Shown: one piece after another, positions 26,358 to 37,414 of the stretch
Position numbering within the stretch: position 1 is the stretch's first letter
Layout of the letters: each line of letters begins with the position of its first letter
Translations under genes and position numbers: made by a program
Source: Acinetobacter sp. ANC 3903
GTDB lineage: Bacteria; Pseudomonadota; Gammaproteobacteria; Pseudomonadales; Moraxellaceae
DNA length: 64,000 nucleotides
Assembly: GCF_002135315.1 (NCBI RefSeq)
Contig: NZ_NEGA01000001.1
Location: forward strand, 186,001 to 250,000
Direction of reading: 5' to 3'
Notes under the pieces: model-generated
Told to the model about the DNA's origin: nothing
Databases searched by the model: none
Seen by the model: only the letters and a program-made list of their open reading frames with translations

Positions 26358-28160
26358 ATGAATTTATGGCACTTATTTCAAAAATTGCGCCCCTTTGTAC
26401 GACCATATCGCTTGCTGGTCATCGCCACCCTCATTTTAACCCTGATTGGTTCCCTCACGGCTCAGGTCAATGCACTGACCTTGCGCTATGCAGTCGACAG
26501 CATTAACCGGCTGATTGAATCTGGTCTCGGACTGGCTCAAGGCTGGCATATTCTGCTCACCATCTCTGCCATTTTACTGGGTAAAGAAGTGGTCAATGCC
26601 TTTGTGCAATTCGGACAAAAATTTTATGGTGAAAAGCTGCGTATTTTTGTCTCGCAGGATTTAGCCCAAGGCATCATTGAAAAATTTCTGACCTATCGAC
26701 TGGCTTTTTTTAATGAAGACAACAATCAGGCCGGTAAATTACAAACCCGTATCGACCGTGGCATTGGCTCCCTCACCCGGCTGGTTCAAATCTTTTTTAT
26801 TGATATTTTACCGTTATTTACCAGCGCATTTGTGGCACTGGGACTGATGTTCTATGCCAATCTCTATGTGGGGCTGGTCGCGCTGTGTATTGTGCCGATC
26901 TATTTCTGGCTGACCTATATCCAGGCACAAAAACTGGGAGGATGGCGGCGTAAGTTACGTGATGGCCGTGAGAAAAAAAGCCAGGGTATTCTTAGTATTA
27001 TTAACTCAATTACCGTGATTAAATCCTTTAACCGCGAGTCGATCGAATCGGACAAACAGCTCAAACTGCAAAAAGAACTGACCGACAACCAGATGCAAAC
27101 CCGTCAAACCAGTTTTTTGTTTGATGGTTTAAAAACCTTTATTGAACAGATTGGCATCGTACTGATCATCATCCTGACCGCTTATTTTGTACTGGATGGA
27201 CAGATGAGTATCGGCATGATCATGTATCACGTGCTGTTATTCAATAACGTCTCTGCCCCGATTCGTTCCTTGCATCGCATTTATGATGAAGTCAATGATG
27301 CGATGATTTATTCGGAAAGCTTCTTCAGGATTCTGGAAGCCGATCATGAAATCGAGCCTAGTGGCAGCCAAAAACCGGTGATTAACGGCAGCTTTGAACT
27401 GAAAAATGTCGAATTCTATTATCCGAATGGTCATCATGCCTTAAAGAATATCAATATGCTGATTCAGCCGAATAAAATCACCGCGCTGGTAGGTTTATCC
27501 GGTGCAGGAAAATCGACATTGATTAGCTTACTCGATAAATTCTATCAACCGGCGTCGGGACAGGTGCAACTGGATGACATCAATCTGGAAGACATCGACA
27601 CCCAATATCTACGCGATCACATTGGTTTGGTATTGCAAAAAAACCACATTTTCCAAGGCACTATTTTTGACAATATCCGTTATGGCAAAACCAATGCCAG
27701 TCTTGAAGATGTCATGAATGCTGCCAAAAAGGCTTCTATTCACGAGCAAATTTTACAGCTTCCGCAAGGCTATGATGCCGATGCCCTGCAACTTTCTGGC
27801 GGCCAGCAACAACGGATTGCCATTGCCCGAATGTTCCTGAAAAATCCGCCGATTATTTTTCTGGATGAACCGACTGCCAGTCTGGATGCGATTGCTTCGG
27901 AGCAAATCAAGCACAGTCTGGATCAAATCAAGCAAGGCCGTACCGTGATTATTATTTCACACAGTTTGTCGCAGATTATTGATGCCGATTACACCTATGT
28001 GATGAAAGAAGGTTGCATCGCCGAGCATGGCGAACACGATGCGCTTTATCATCAGGGCGGAGTGTATAAGGAAATTTTTGATGCCATGGCCAAAAGCCTG
28101 AATATTGAAAAGATTGCCAAGACCTTTGAAGAAGATGCTGAAGAAGAAACCCATAGTTAA
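26358..28160 (+). CDS. ABC-type exporter half-transporter (fused membrane and ATPase domains)
   Basis: About 600 residues from the ATG at 26358 (an upstream TTG is less likely). A six-helix type-1 exporter membrane domain (about 20-310) precedes the nucleotide-binding domain: Walker A GLSGAGKST near residue 380, signature LSGGQQQR, Walker B IIFLDEPTASLD and switch IISHSLS. It should work as a homodimer. No accessory or substrate gene is adjacent, so lipid, peptide or drug export cannot be distinguished. It is divergent from the alkB-like gene. Confidence 0.88.
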   Translation: MNLWHLFQKLRPFVRPYRLLVIATLILTLIGSLTAQVNALTLRYAVDSINRLIESGLGLAQGWHILLTISAILLGKEVVNAFVQFGQKFYGEKLRIFVSQDLAQGIIEKFLTYRLAFFNEDNNQAGKLQTRIDRGIGSLTRLVQIFFIDILPLFTSAFVALGLMFYANLYVGLVALCIVPIYFWLTYIQAQKLGGWRRKLRDGREKKSQGILSIINSITVIKSFNRESIESDKQLKLQKELTDNQMQTRQTSFLFDGLKTFIEQIGIVLIIILTAYFVLDGQMSIGMIMYHVLLFNNVSAPIRSLHRIYDEVNDAMIYSESFFRILEADHEIEPSGSQKPVINGSFELKNVEFYYPNGHHALKNINMLIQPNKITALVGLSGAGKSTLISLLDKFYQPASGQVQLDDINLEDIDTQYLRDHIGLVLQKNHIFQGTIFDNIRYGKTNASLEDVMNAAKKASIHEQILQLPQGYDADALQLSGGQQQRIAIARMFLKNPPIIFLDEPTASLDAIASEQIKHSLDQIKQGRTVIIISHSLSQIIDADYTYVMKEGCIAEHGEHDALYHQGGVYKEIFDAMAKSLNIEKIAKTFEEDAEEETHS

Positions 28161-28165
28161 ATACC

Positions 28166-28191
28166 TAGGACGAAAAGCATTTTTCATCCTA
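28166..28191. terminator. Weak hairpin after the ABC exporter gene
   Basis: TAGGACGAAAA and TTTTCATCCTA form an 11-bp stem with one C/A mismatch immediately after the stop codon. There is no following U tract, so it is a poor intrinsic terminator but may define the 3' end. Confidence 0.35.
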
Positions 28192-28290
28192 AGCATGATC
28201 CATATAGAAAGGTCTTATGCAAAAATAACTTGCATCCAATCAAAAGAATGGAAGCTGATAAATCGATGAGATTCCCATATTGGGCACAGA

Positions 28291-29247
28291 TTAAAAACTG
28301 ATAATCCATTCACCTCTGATATAGCGATAATTGTAATCTGGTCCCGAGTAGGACGCACTACGATTATAGCCAGCATTCATACGAATAAATTGCGATCCGT
28401 GAACGGGACTTTGCAGATTCAGTTCAAACAGTCGAGTTCCTTGGCTCGGGTCATCGTTAATTGTTTCACGCCCAAAGCCTGCGGTTAAACCGGCTGTCCA
28501 ACCCGCAAAACGCTGACGCCAACCCATGGCCAACATCCCCTCTTCATAATCGTGAGGATTAAAATAATAACCGGCCACATCAACTTTGCTGCTTTGATAA
28601 GTTCTGTATCGAGCCTGAAGGGTAAGCCCCAAGTCTAGTGAAGGCTGGTAAATCACTTTAACGCGTCCATGGTCACGGCGATTATCATCTGAAAAAAATT
28701 GTGATCCTGCAAGCCCTACCACGGTGACATGCTCACCTAAGCCCTGATCCACTGCCGCACCAACAAAGGTAAAATTCGTTCCTGCATCCAGTGCGGGTTG
28801 GGTTTCGACCCAGTCACGATTGGCAAACAGCTCTATAGCTGTCTTTTTGGCTAATGCAGTTCGATAACTACCATCAAAGGTAAATAAGCTATGATCATCT
28901 TGCGTGAAAATACCGGCATCTACAGACCAACCATTCGCTGTAGCGGAATCAATATTACGTCCAATAAATGAGATCTTTTGACCATCTCGACGCCAATCAT
29001 CAGCTTTATACTGATAAGCGCTGGCACGTACCCCTAAGTAATGATCAGCATTTTCATATTGAGGCAAAAATTCTGCAGATAACTTACGGGTTTGGAAGCC
29101 TTCGCCATCATCACTGAAAAAGAATTCCGTTCCAGCTGCACGTTCATTTTGAACTTGATCATCCTGTAATGCATTTGCCAAACTGCTGGTACTCATGCCG
29201 ATGAGCAAGGGAACAACAACATACATACTGGTTTTCTTGTTTTTCAT
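28291..29247 (-). CDS. Outer-membrane beta-barrel protein paired with a GT2 synthase
   Basis: About 318 residues from the ATG at 29247, which overlaps the upstream stop codon as ATGA and has a GGGG ribosome-binding site. A Sec signal peptide ends near SSLANA. The mature chain alternates amphipathic strands (LGLTLQARYRTYQSS; YEEGMLAMGWRQRFAGWTAG; QFIRMNAGYNRSASYSG) and finishes in Phe (GEWIISF), the classical barrel C-terminus. It resembles the barrel part of polysaccharide porins (PgaA or YaiO type) but lacks the periplasmic TPR region of PgaA. Coupling to the glycosyltransferase suggests it secretes that enzyme's polymer. The exact family is not certain. Confidence 0.75.
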   Translation of the reverse strand: MKNKKTSMYVVVPLLIGMSTSSLANALQDDQVQNERAAGTEFFFSDDGEGFQTRKLSAEFLPQYENADHYLGVRASAYQYKADDWRRDGQKISFIGRNIDSATANGWSVDAGIFTQDDHSLFTFDGSYRTALAKKTAIELFANRDWVETQPALDAGTNFTFVGAAVDQGLGEHVTVVGLAGSQFFSDDNRRDHGRVKVIYQPSLDLGLTLQARYRTYQSSKVDVAGYYFNPHDYEEGMLAMGWRQRFAGWTAGLTAGFGRETINDDPSQGTRLFELNLQSPVHGSQFIRMNAGYNRSASYSGPDYNYRYIRGEWIISF

Positions 29248-30581
29248 TTTGTTCCCCATGTTTTTCGTGTTCTCAATAATTCATCCAAGTACCCTAAAAT
29301 ACTGGCAGGCTGTAATAAGAAACTGTACGCGAGAACATACAATAAAAAGCCGCTGAAGTTTTTTCGTACCTTAAGTTCCAGATCATCAAACATTCTACGT
29401 TCAATCGAGTAATTTAATAGACCGAGCAAAAATGCCATAGGTAACAATGCCAGGGTCATAATACCGACAATCCAGTAGTGTCCAAAACATGCCAGAATGA
29501 TTCCTGGTATAAAGCCAAAGGTGAATGCGATGTCTAACCAAGGGAAAACCAGGTTCCAGTAAATAAAAAACGTAGATAATCTCGGTTTAATTAAAATAGT
29601 GGGATGTTTGATAAATGCTTCGATCATACCGCGTGCCCAACGCTGACGCTGTTTAACAAACACTTTAAGCGTTGTGGGTGCATTGGTAAACAGACAAGCA
29701 TCCTCACAATGTCCCACACGATAGCCTGCTTTCAACAATGCCCAAGTGAGTACAATATCTTCACCAACGCATTCAGGCCATCCACCAACTTCAATCAAGG
29801 CATTGCGATCATAAATAGAGAAAGCACCTTGGGCCACCAAGGTTCCCTGATATAGGGACTGCATACGCTTGGTTGCTGAAATCCCCAGAAAATAGTCCCA
29901 TTCCTGAGTTTTGGTCAGCAAATTGGTACGAGAGTTCCGCACCAGAATCTTACCCGCAACCGCACGTGTGTTGGGTGGATCCGCTACATAGCGTTCCACA
30001 ATATTGATTAATGCAACACGATGTAAATAAGAGTCTGCATCGACTGTAATCACCAAATCATGCTGAGCAAGTTTCAGCCCTTCATTTAATGCGTGCGCCT
30101 TACCTGCATTTTGTTTTAAATCCAGTAAAGTCAGCCAAGGAAATTTTGCTTGTGCTTTTCGAACAATATCTGCAGTTTCATCCTGAGAACCGTCATTAAT
30201 CACAATGACTTGTAGGGGACCTGGATATTTTTGCAGACCGATACTGACCAAAGTGTCTCGTATTGAGGCAGCTTCATTATAGGCAGCCACCAGCATGGTA
30301 ATGCCAGGATAAGAAGGCAATGGTTGGCGCTTAGGCCTTCTGTCCATCATTAGGCTTAATGCCGCAAATGAATTCATAAATCCCGGAATAATGGCAATCC
30401 CATAAATCAGGAAAATAGCCCAAAAATAACCGATATAGCTGCTGAGATCATGCATCCAGTTCTGGGCAATCCATATGGAAAATACTGTCCAGAAACAGGC
30501 ACCGATGAGAGCGACAATAAACTTTAAATGCACAGAAAAGTAAATTTGAGAGACTTCTCTTTTACTGTCATCAATGATCAT
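29244..30581 (-). CDS. Membrane glycosyltransferase family 2, processive polysaccharide synthase type
   Basis: The 445-residue protein has two N-terminal membrane helices (about 20-75), a GT-A domain and three or four C-terminal helices. Catalytic motifs are VVINDGSQDE, TVDADS (DxD), GGWPECVGEDIVLTW (catalytic base region) and QRQRWARG (QxxRW), the set found in PgaC, hyaluronan and cellulose-type synthases. It should polymerise a sugar nucleotide at the inner membrane and extrude the chain. No pgaA, pgaB, pgaD or PilZ partner is nearby; the only partner is the barrel gene coupled through ATGA. Polymer identity unknown. Confidence 0.88.
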   Translation of the reverse strand: MIIDDSKREVSQIYFSVHLKFIVALIGACFWTVFSIWIAQNWMHDLSSYIGYFWAIFLIYGIAIIPGFMNSFAALSLMMDRRPKRQPLPSYPGITMLVAAYNEAASIRDTLVSIGLQKYPGPLQVIVINDGSQDETADIVRKAQAKFPWLTLLDLKQNAGKAHALNEGLKLAQHDLVITVDADSYLHRVALINIVERYVADPPNTRAVAGKILVRNSRTNLLTKTQEWDYFLGISATKRMQSLYQGTLVAQGAFSIYDRNALIEVGGWPECVGEDIVLTWALLKAGYRVGHCEDACLFTNAPTTLKVFVKQRQRWARGMIEAFIKHPTILIKPRLSTFFIYWNLVFPWLDIAFTFGFIPGIILACFGHYWIVGIMTLALLPMAFLLGLLNYSIERRMFDDLELKVRKNFSGFLLYVLAYSFLLQPASILGYLDELLRTRKTWGTK

Positions 30582-30968
30582 GAATGTTCTCTAAATATTT
30601 CACGTAATAAAAATTTGTGCAGAATTATTTTTCGTAAAGTCTGGGAGTGTTGCAACAGATCATGACTTTATTTACATAAATAGATTTTTATAAACCCATG
30701 AAAATCATTATTTCGCCAAAAGCAAACTTTGCTTTTTGTTAAAAACAATCTGCATTTCGTATAATAATATATCATTTTGTATATTTTTTGATAAATAAGT
30801 CACACTTTTTTGAGATAATTTGTATTGCTTATTTCAAGTTGTTTTTTATGCATTTTAGTCATAGAAGTTTTTAAATGAATGGGCTATTAAGCCGACCCCC
30901 TGATAAAAAAATTTTTGAAACAAAAAAGCCTGCAAATCGCAGGCTTTTTATTGTGATTAATTTAGTAA
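30582..30968. other. 387-bp AT-rich gap upstream of the GT2 operon
   Basis: It contains the minus-strand leader of the glycosyltransferase gene, a weak AAAAGCAA/TTGCTTTT hairpin near 30718-30737 and, at its right end, the phoU terminator. No gene or convincing -35/-10 pair was found. The extreme AT content is compatible with H-NS-like silencing of the polysaccharide unit, which is inference. Confidence 0.45.
30923..30949. terminator. Terminator downstream of phoU
   Basis: A perfect 11-bp stem (AAAAAGCCTGC/GCAGGCTTTTT) with a 5-base loop. On the minus strand it lies 20 bp past the phoU stop and is followed by a long U tract. Confidence 0.9.
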
Positions 30969-31685
30969 TTAACGTTGAACTTTTTGTTCAATCTCTTCCA
31001 CACTGGTATGGCGTACATCCAAACCTTTGACCATATAGATGACTTGTTCGGAAATATTGCGCGCATGGTCACCAATCCGCTCCAAAGAACGCAGTACCCA
31101 CATCACATTGATGACCCGTGAAATATGGCGCGGGTCTTCAATCATATAAGTCATTAAGGTACGGGTCGCAGACTGATATTCACGGTCAATGTCGGCATCG
31201 GCCAGCAGAACACGCAAGGCCTGATCGACATCCAGACGGGCAAAGGCATCCAGTGCATCATGAATCATGACCCGCACCTGATTGCCAATATGACGGGTTT
31301 CCATATAGCCGCGCGGTGAACTGCCCTCTTCACATAAATTCTGGGCAATTCGGGCAATTTTAGCCGCCTCATCACCAATACGCTCCAGGTCGGTATTGGC
31401 TTTAGACATGGCAATCACCATACGCAAATCAATCGCTGCTGGATGACGGCGTGCCAGAATCAGAGTCAAGGCTTCATCAATTTCAGTTTCCAGACGATTG
31501 ACCACATTGTCCTGAAACTGCACATCAATCGCTAAAGTGGCATCGGTATCCAACAAGGCATGAATACCATTGGCCACTTGCTGTTCCACCAAGCCACCCA
31601 TAGTCATGAACTTGGTATTTACATCTTGCAAATCTTCATTAAATTGCGAAGAAATATGGTGATTTAACACCGGATTATTTGGCAA
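30969..31685 (-). CDS. phoU: Phosphate signalling / transport regulator PhoU
   Basis: The 238-residue protein has two PhoU three-helix repeats, each with the metal-binding motif: SKANTDLERIGDEAAKIA (about residue 95-112) and LRSLERIGDHARNISEQVIY (near 200-220). PhoU couples the PstSCAB transporter to the PhoR/PhoB system and restrains Pho regulon expression. The start appears to be TTG, with GGAG eight bases upstream; no in-frame ATG fits. The pst genes are not adjacent here, so phoU is a stand-alone unit with its own terminator. Confidence 0.95.
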   Translation of the reverse strand: MPNNPVLNHHISSQFNEDLQDVNTKFMTMGGLVEQQVANGIHALLDTDATLAIDVQFQDNVVNRLETEIDEALTLILARRHPAAIDLRMVIAMSKANTDLERIGDEAAKIARIAQNLCEEGSSPRGYMETRHIGNQVRVMIHDALDAFARLDVDQALRVLLADADIDREYQSATRTLMTYMIEDPRHISRVINVMWVLRSLERIGDHARNISEQVIYMVKGLDVRHTSVEEIEQKVQR

Positions 31686-31779
31686 GGGGCATACTCCACA
31701 ACAGCGATTTTAAAATGAATGATCTTGTTTAATATTAAAACATATCTAATATGAAGCTTTCATGACAAAAACCGCAAGA

Positions 31780-33132
31780 TTAACTGGCTGGCTTGAACGA
31801 CTTGTCAATCAACCAGGCATTCATTTCTTCCAGGTCTTTTTCGGTCAATTTACCGACCGATGCCTTTAAACGCAGGACATTAATTAAATAATCATATTTT
31901 GCGTTTAAATAATCCTGTTTGGCAGAAAAAGCATTGCGCTGGGCTAACAGCACATCGACCATGGTTTTTAAGCCTTCCCGATACTGTGCTTGAGAAGCCC
32001 GGGAAACTACTTCTGAAGAGTCCATTGCGGCTTTTCGTGCCTGTAATTTGGCTTGATCGGTTTCCACCTGCATATAAGATTTTTTCACATCGGTATTGGC
32101 CTTGCGAATCATGGCATCCAGCTGAGATTCACTTTTTTTCACATTGACCGCTGCTTTTTGAATGGACTTTTGCGTTCTTCCACCGGTATAGACCTTCCAG
32201 TTCATCTCTACGCCAACCTGATCAAACTGGCCATCACTGGAAACCACATTTTGCGGGGATTGTTTGATATAACCATAGGTACCGACCGCCTCAATTTGAG
32301 GATATAAAGCCGCTTTTTCTACCCGGCGCTGATCTTCGGCATAACGCTGCTGGATACGTGCCTGCTGAACAGAAAGGTTCTGGCTCAGTGCCAGCGCTGT
32401 CCAGGCATCCAAATCCGCAGGATAAGGTTTCTGAAATTGAAAATCGTCTCGGAGTACAGCCAGGTTTTCTTGATAGGGTCCAATTAACTGGGCCAGCTGT
32501 TCCTGTGCTAAAACCAGTTGTACATGCGTGGCAATCCGGTTGGCCCGGGCACTTTGATATTGCGCATTGGCCTCACTGACATCGCTTTTTGCCACAAGGC
32601 CTTCTTTCAGTTTGGCATTCATGACATTGAGCTGTTCAAACAGGGCTTTTTCTTCCTGCAGATTGGCTAGGGTTAAACTCTGCTGACGCAATACATTAAA
32701 ATAACTTTCAGAGACATTTAAAATATGTTCTTGGCGCTGTAACTGTAAAGTGATTTCACTCAGATTAACGGAAGTTTTGATCTGCTTTAACCCTTCCCAG
32801 GCATCCCAGCGAAATAGTGGCTGGCGTGCTGTGATGGCAATTTGTCGAGTTGTGGAAGATGAAGCTGTAAATGCATCTGAGGGAAAACCCGGAATACTGC
32901 TGTCACTGCTCTGCTGACTTTTACGTGCCACATTTCCAGAAATAGTGACTGTTGGCAGCAAATTCCCTTTGGCAATGCCTAAATTGAGTTGATCTGCTTC
33001 ATATTGTAAAAGATTGGCTTGCCAATTTGGATCGCTGTTTTTTGCCCGTTGATAGGCTTCCACCAGATCCAAAGCATGACCCCATGTGCTAAACAGCAAT
33101 GCACATGCACCAATGACTACTTTAATATTCAT
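31780..33132 (-). CDS. tolC: TolC-family outer-membrane channel
   Basis: The 450-residue protein with signal peptide (ending near WGHA/LDLVEAY) has the duplicated outer-membrane-factor pattern: LDLVEAYQRAKNSDPNW in repeat one, ILNVSESYFNVLRQQSLT, GLVAKSDVSEANAQYQSARA, then repeat two with VEMNWKVYTGGRTQ and YREGLKTMVDVLLAQRNAFSAKQDY. It forms a trimeric barrel plus periplasmic tunnel serving tripartite efflux and type I secretion. It could be the exit duct for the AaeA-like adaptor of this window. It stands alone. Confidence 0.92.
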   Translation of the reverse strand: MNIKVVIGACALLFSTWGHALDLVEAYQRAKNSDPNWQANLLQYEADQLNLGIAKGNLLPTVTISGNVARKSQQSSDSSIPGFPSDAFTASSSTTRQIAITARQPLFRWDAWEGLKQIKTSVNLSEITLQLQRQEHILNVSESYFNVLRQQSLTLANLQEEKALFEQLNVMNAKLKEGLVAKSDVSEANAQYQSARANRIATHVQLVLAQEQLAQLIGPYQENLAVLRDDFQFQKPYPADLDAWTALALSQNLSVQQARIQQRYAEDQRRVEKAALYPQIEAVGTYGYIKQSPQNVVSSDGQFDQVGVEMNWKVYTGGRTQKSIQKAAVNVKKSESQLDAMIRKANTDVKKSYMQVETDQAKLQARKAAMDSSEVVSRASQAQYREGLKTMVDVLLAQRNAFSAKQDYLNAKYDYLINVLRLKASVGKLTEKDLEEMNAWLIDKSFKPAS

Positions 33133-33408
33133 TTTTTATAGTAAATCCCTACTAGACTAGCGACCATCCATAGACACGCATATTTATAATAAAAGCTAGG
33201 TAATATTAAAACGATCTTCTCAACTTTCCGTATGATTTTTATTAATTTTTACAATCTGCACATGCGATTTCGATCCATCTCCATCATACTCGTCAATGAT
33301 CACAGCACGTAACCAAAACCCTGCACAATACTACACAGACAAAGACTTTTTCAGTTATAAAATATCCAGACACCCTACAAATCATTGCCGCATGTACCCC
33401 GATATAGA

Positions 33409-34476
33409 ATGACTGTGCCTTTAAAAACAAATTTTTCTGTTAAGCAATGCTTTCCCTTTTTTATTTTTATCCTTCTGTTCGGGTGTCAAAAACCCGAGCC
33501 TCAACCTATCCCAGAACAGGTACAAAAACAATCACAACAAGATGAACCGGTAGATTTATCGTTATTATGCAAAAATCTTGAAAAAAACATGCTGGCCATT
33601 AATGCGGAACGTACCACTTTTGCCTTGGAACAGATCAATCAGGATTTAAAGTTATGCTTGCCGCTGTCTACCTTAGCCGAACAGCAACATTTATTGGCCC
33701 TATCCACCCAAATGTATAACAATTTCTTAACAGTCGATAGAACAGCTGCGCAACAATCTGCATTCGAAGCCTATGCCTTTGATTTGTCACAGCATCCAAC
33801 CATTCAACAAAACCGTTTTGAACAGCTGACTTTACGTGACCAGTATTTATTAAAACATAAGGGACAAGCTTATATTGAACTGTTTGATCGCGGTAAGGGC
33901 CGGGTCAATTATCGCCGCAGTCCCGAATATTTAGCCCGAATTTTTGCCCCTTATATGCCACCAGCCGAACAGGTCTTTATTGAAAATCTGGCCACACAGA
34001 ATATGCAGCCGGTATTGTCAGAGCATATCTTAATTGTTGAACCGCATGAGATTGCGTCTCGGGCCTTATTTTGGGAAGACTATTTACATCAATATCCTAA
34101 AAGCAGCTATCGTAAAGATGCCGAATATCTGTTGCAGATGTATACCCTGTTTTTATTTAAAGGCATGAAAGACTCTCCGGTTTCAGACAGTTATATTGAC
34201 AAGTATGCAGTACAAAGCAGTTCGCTAGATGAAATTGAAAAACTGGCCGAGGTCAAAAACTCGCATTTAGCCACTCAAGCCACAAAATTTCTGCATTTTT
34301 TACAATTATCTGAACAGCAACGCCTGAAAGATATTCCTGTTCAGCTCAGCCCGCAGGAACAGCAGTCCCAAACTGAAAATCAACTGGCTGTTAAACAGTT
34401 GGATCAGTATCTGGGTCTGGCAAATCTCAGTCTTTCCAACCCACGCGACTGTTTTAGTGATGCAGTCTGTCTTTAA
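33409..34476 (+). CDS. Predicted lipoprotein of unknown function
   Basis: About 355 residues from the ATG at 33409; an upstream TTG would add eight codons. A short basic region and hydrophobic stretch end in lipobox LFGC (Cys about 26), followed by a Pro/Glu/Gln-rich linker (KPEPQPIPEQVQKQSQQDEP). The rest looks helical, with no family I recognise; WEDYLHQYPKSSYRKDAEYLLQMYTLF resembles a TPR-like helix pair of the kind found in outer-membrane assembly or tethering proteins. It lies between tolC (divergent) and the thiC riboswitch, with no operon partner. No function is assigned. Confidence 0.72.
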   Translation: MTVPLKTNFSVKQCFPFFIFILLFGCQKPEPQPIPEQVQKQSQQDEPVDLSLLCKNLEKNMLAINAERTTFALEQINQDLKLCLPLSTLAEQQHLLALSTQMYNNFLTVDRTAAQQSAFEAYAFDLSQHPTIQQNRFEQLTLRDQYLLKHKGQAYIELFDRGKGRVNYRRSPEYLARIFAPYMPPAEQVFIENLATQNMQPVLSEHILIVEPHEIASRALFWEDYLHQYPKSSYRKDAEYLLQMYTLFLFKGMKDSPVSDSYIDKYAVQSSSLDEIEKLAEVKNSHLATQATKFLHFLQLSEQQRLKDIPVQLSPQEQQSQTENQLAVKQLDQYLGLANLSLSNPRDCFSDAVCL

Positions 34477-34571
34477 ACATTTGTTTTCTGTGCATGATCA
34501 ATAAAACCACTGAAAAGCGATATTTTATGTGAATGTTTTTTGCTAGTACGACATGTTAAGATTGACGCATA

Positions 34572-34689
34572 GCTTGACGGAGCGCGAGTAATAACTTGCT
34601 GAGATCACCTAAGTTCTATATACAAATATGGCATTTGAGGGTGAGTACCGTTGAACCTGATCAGGTTAAGACCTGCGTAGGAATCAAGC
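34572..34689 (+). ncRNA. TPP riboswitch (THI element) controlling thiC
   Basis: The two conserved cores are present: CTGAGA at 34599-34604 and AACCTGATCAGGTTAAGACC plus TGCGTAGGAA at 34653-34683. Closing stem P1 is GCTTGA (34572-34577) against TCAAGC (34684-34689). The aptamer binds thiamine pyrophosphate and turns thiC expression down. Its 3' P1 strand GAATCAAGC (34681-34689) is also perfectly complementary to GCTTGATTC at 34774-34782, giving an alternative fold described under the expression platform. Confidence 0.96.
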
Positions 34690-34738
34690 CATCAAAAAAC
34701 CTAAGCCCTCAATTTATTCGTGTTGATTCTTTCAATGA

Positions 34739-36706
<1,968 letters not shown>

Positions 36707-36740
36707 TTCTGAAAAAAAAATCTTTTATTTTCATGAAATT

Positions 36741-36779
36741 CTCAGTTAGGATGAATGTATGCTTTTCATCCTGACTGAG
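36741..36779 (+). promoter_or_regulatory. Strong hairpin abutting the nudF start
   Basis: CTCAGTTAGGATGAA and TTCATCCTGACTGAG form a 15-bp stem (one T-G pair) with a 9-base loop. It ends five bases before the nudF ATG, with the only Shine-Dalgarno-like bases (CTGAG) in its 3' arm. It may lower nudF translation or define the thiC 3' end; no U tract follows, so classical termination is unlikely. Confidence 0.55.
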
Positions 36780-36783
36780 CTAT

Positions 36784-37404
36784 ATGAATATTATTAGACA
36801 AGCCACATATAACAGCGACCAAGTCAAAATTCAGTCCCGTGAATATCTTTTTCGTGGCTTTATTCAGGTTGAAAAAGTGAATCTCTGCCATCGTTTATTT
36901 AACCAGCGCGAATTCACTCCGGTCATGCAACGTGAACTGATTCACCGGCCTGAAGCTGCGGGTGTGCTGATTTATAATGATGCGCAGCAAAAATTTGCCC
37001 TGATTGAACAATTCCGTGTCGGTGCGATGGATGATGCAGATTCTCCGTGGCAACTGGAAGTAATTGCCGGTGTACTTGATGGCAATGAGTCAGCGGAAAG
37101 CTGTATACGCCGTGAAAGTCTAGAGGAATCGGGCTGTAAGATTGATCAGTTACAGCATTTATTCAGCTTTTATCCATCGGCAGGTGCCTGTTCCGAACTG
37201 TTCCATTTATACAGTGCTGAAGCACATCTTCCTGAACAAGGCGGAGTTTTTGGCATGCCGGATGAAGGGGAAAATATTCAATTGCACATTATTGACTATA
37301 GGGAAATAGCTACTTTAATGAGCAATGGTCGCTTAAAAAATGCGCCGGTCATTATGGCATTGCAATGGTTGCAACAACATATTAAAACAACAAGGAATGT
37401 CTAA
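36784..37404 (+). CDS. nudF: ADP-ribose pyrophosphatase (NUDIX hydrolase)
   Basis: 206 residues with a NUDIX box GVLDGNESAESCIRRESLEE followed by SGCK (about residues 98-121). Upstream IHRPEAAGVLIYNDAQQKFALIEQFRVGA matches the ADP-ribose pyrophosphatase subgroup (NudF/TrgB). The enzyme hydrolyses ADP-ribose to AMP and ribose-5-phosphate. cpdA starts 10 bp after the stop codon, as in E. coli, where nudF and cpdA are also neighbours. The hairpin at 36741-36779 overlaps its ribosome-binding region. Confidence 0.93.
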   Translation: MNIIRQATYNSDQVKIQSREYLFRGFIQVEKVNLCHRLFNQREFTPVMQRELIHRPEAAGVLIYNDAQQKFALIEQFRVGAMDDADSPWQLEVIAGVLDGNESAESCIRRESLEESGCKIDQLQHLFSFYPSAGACSELFHLYSAEAHLPEQGGVFGMPDEGENIQLHIIDYREIATLMSNGRLKNAPVIMALQWLQQHIKTTRNV

Positions 37405-37414
37405 GGAGTCAGAC

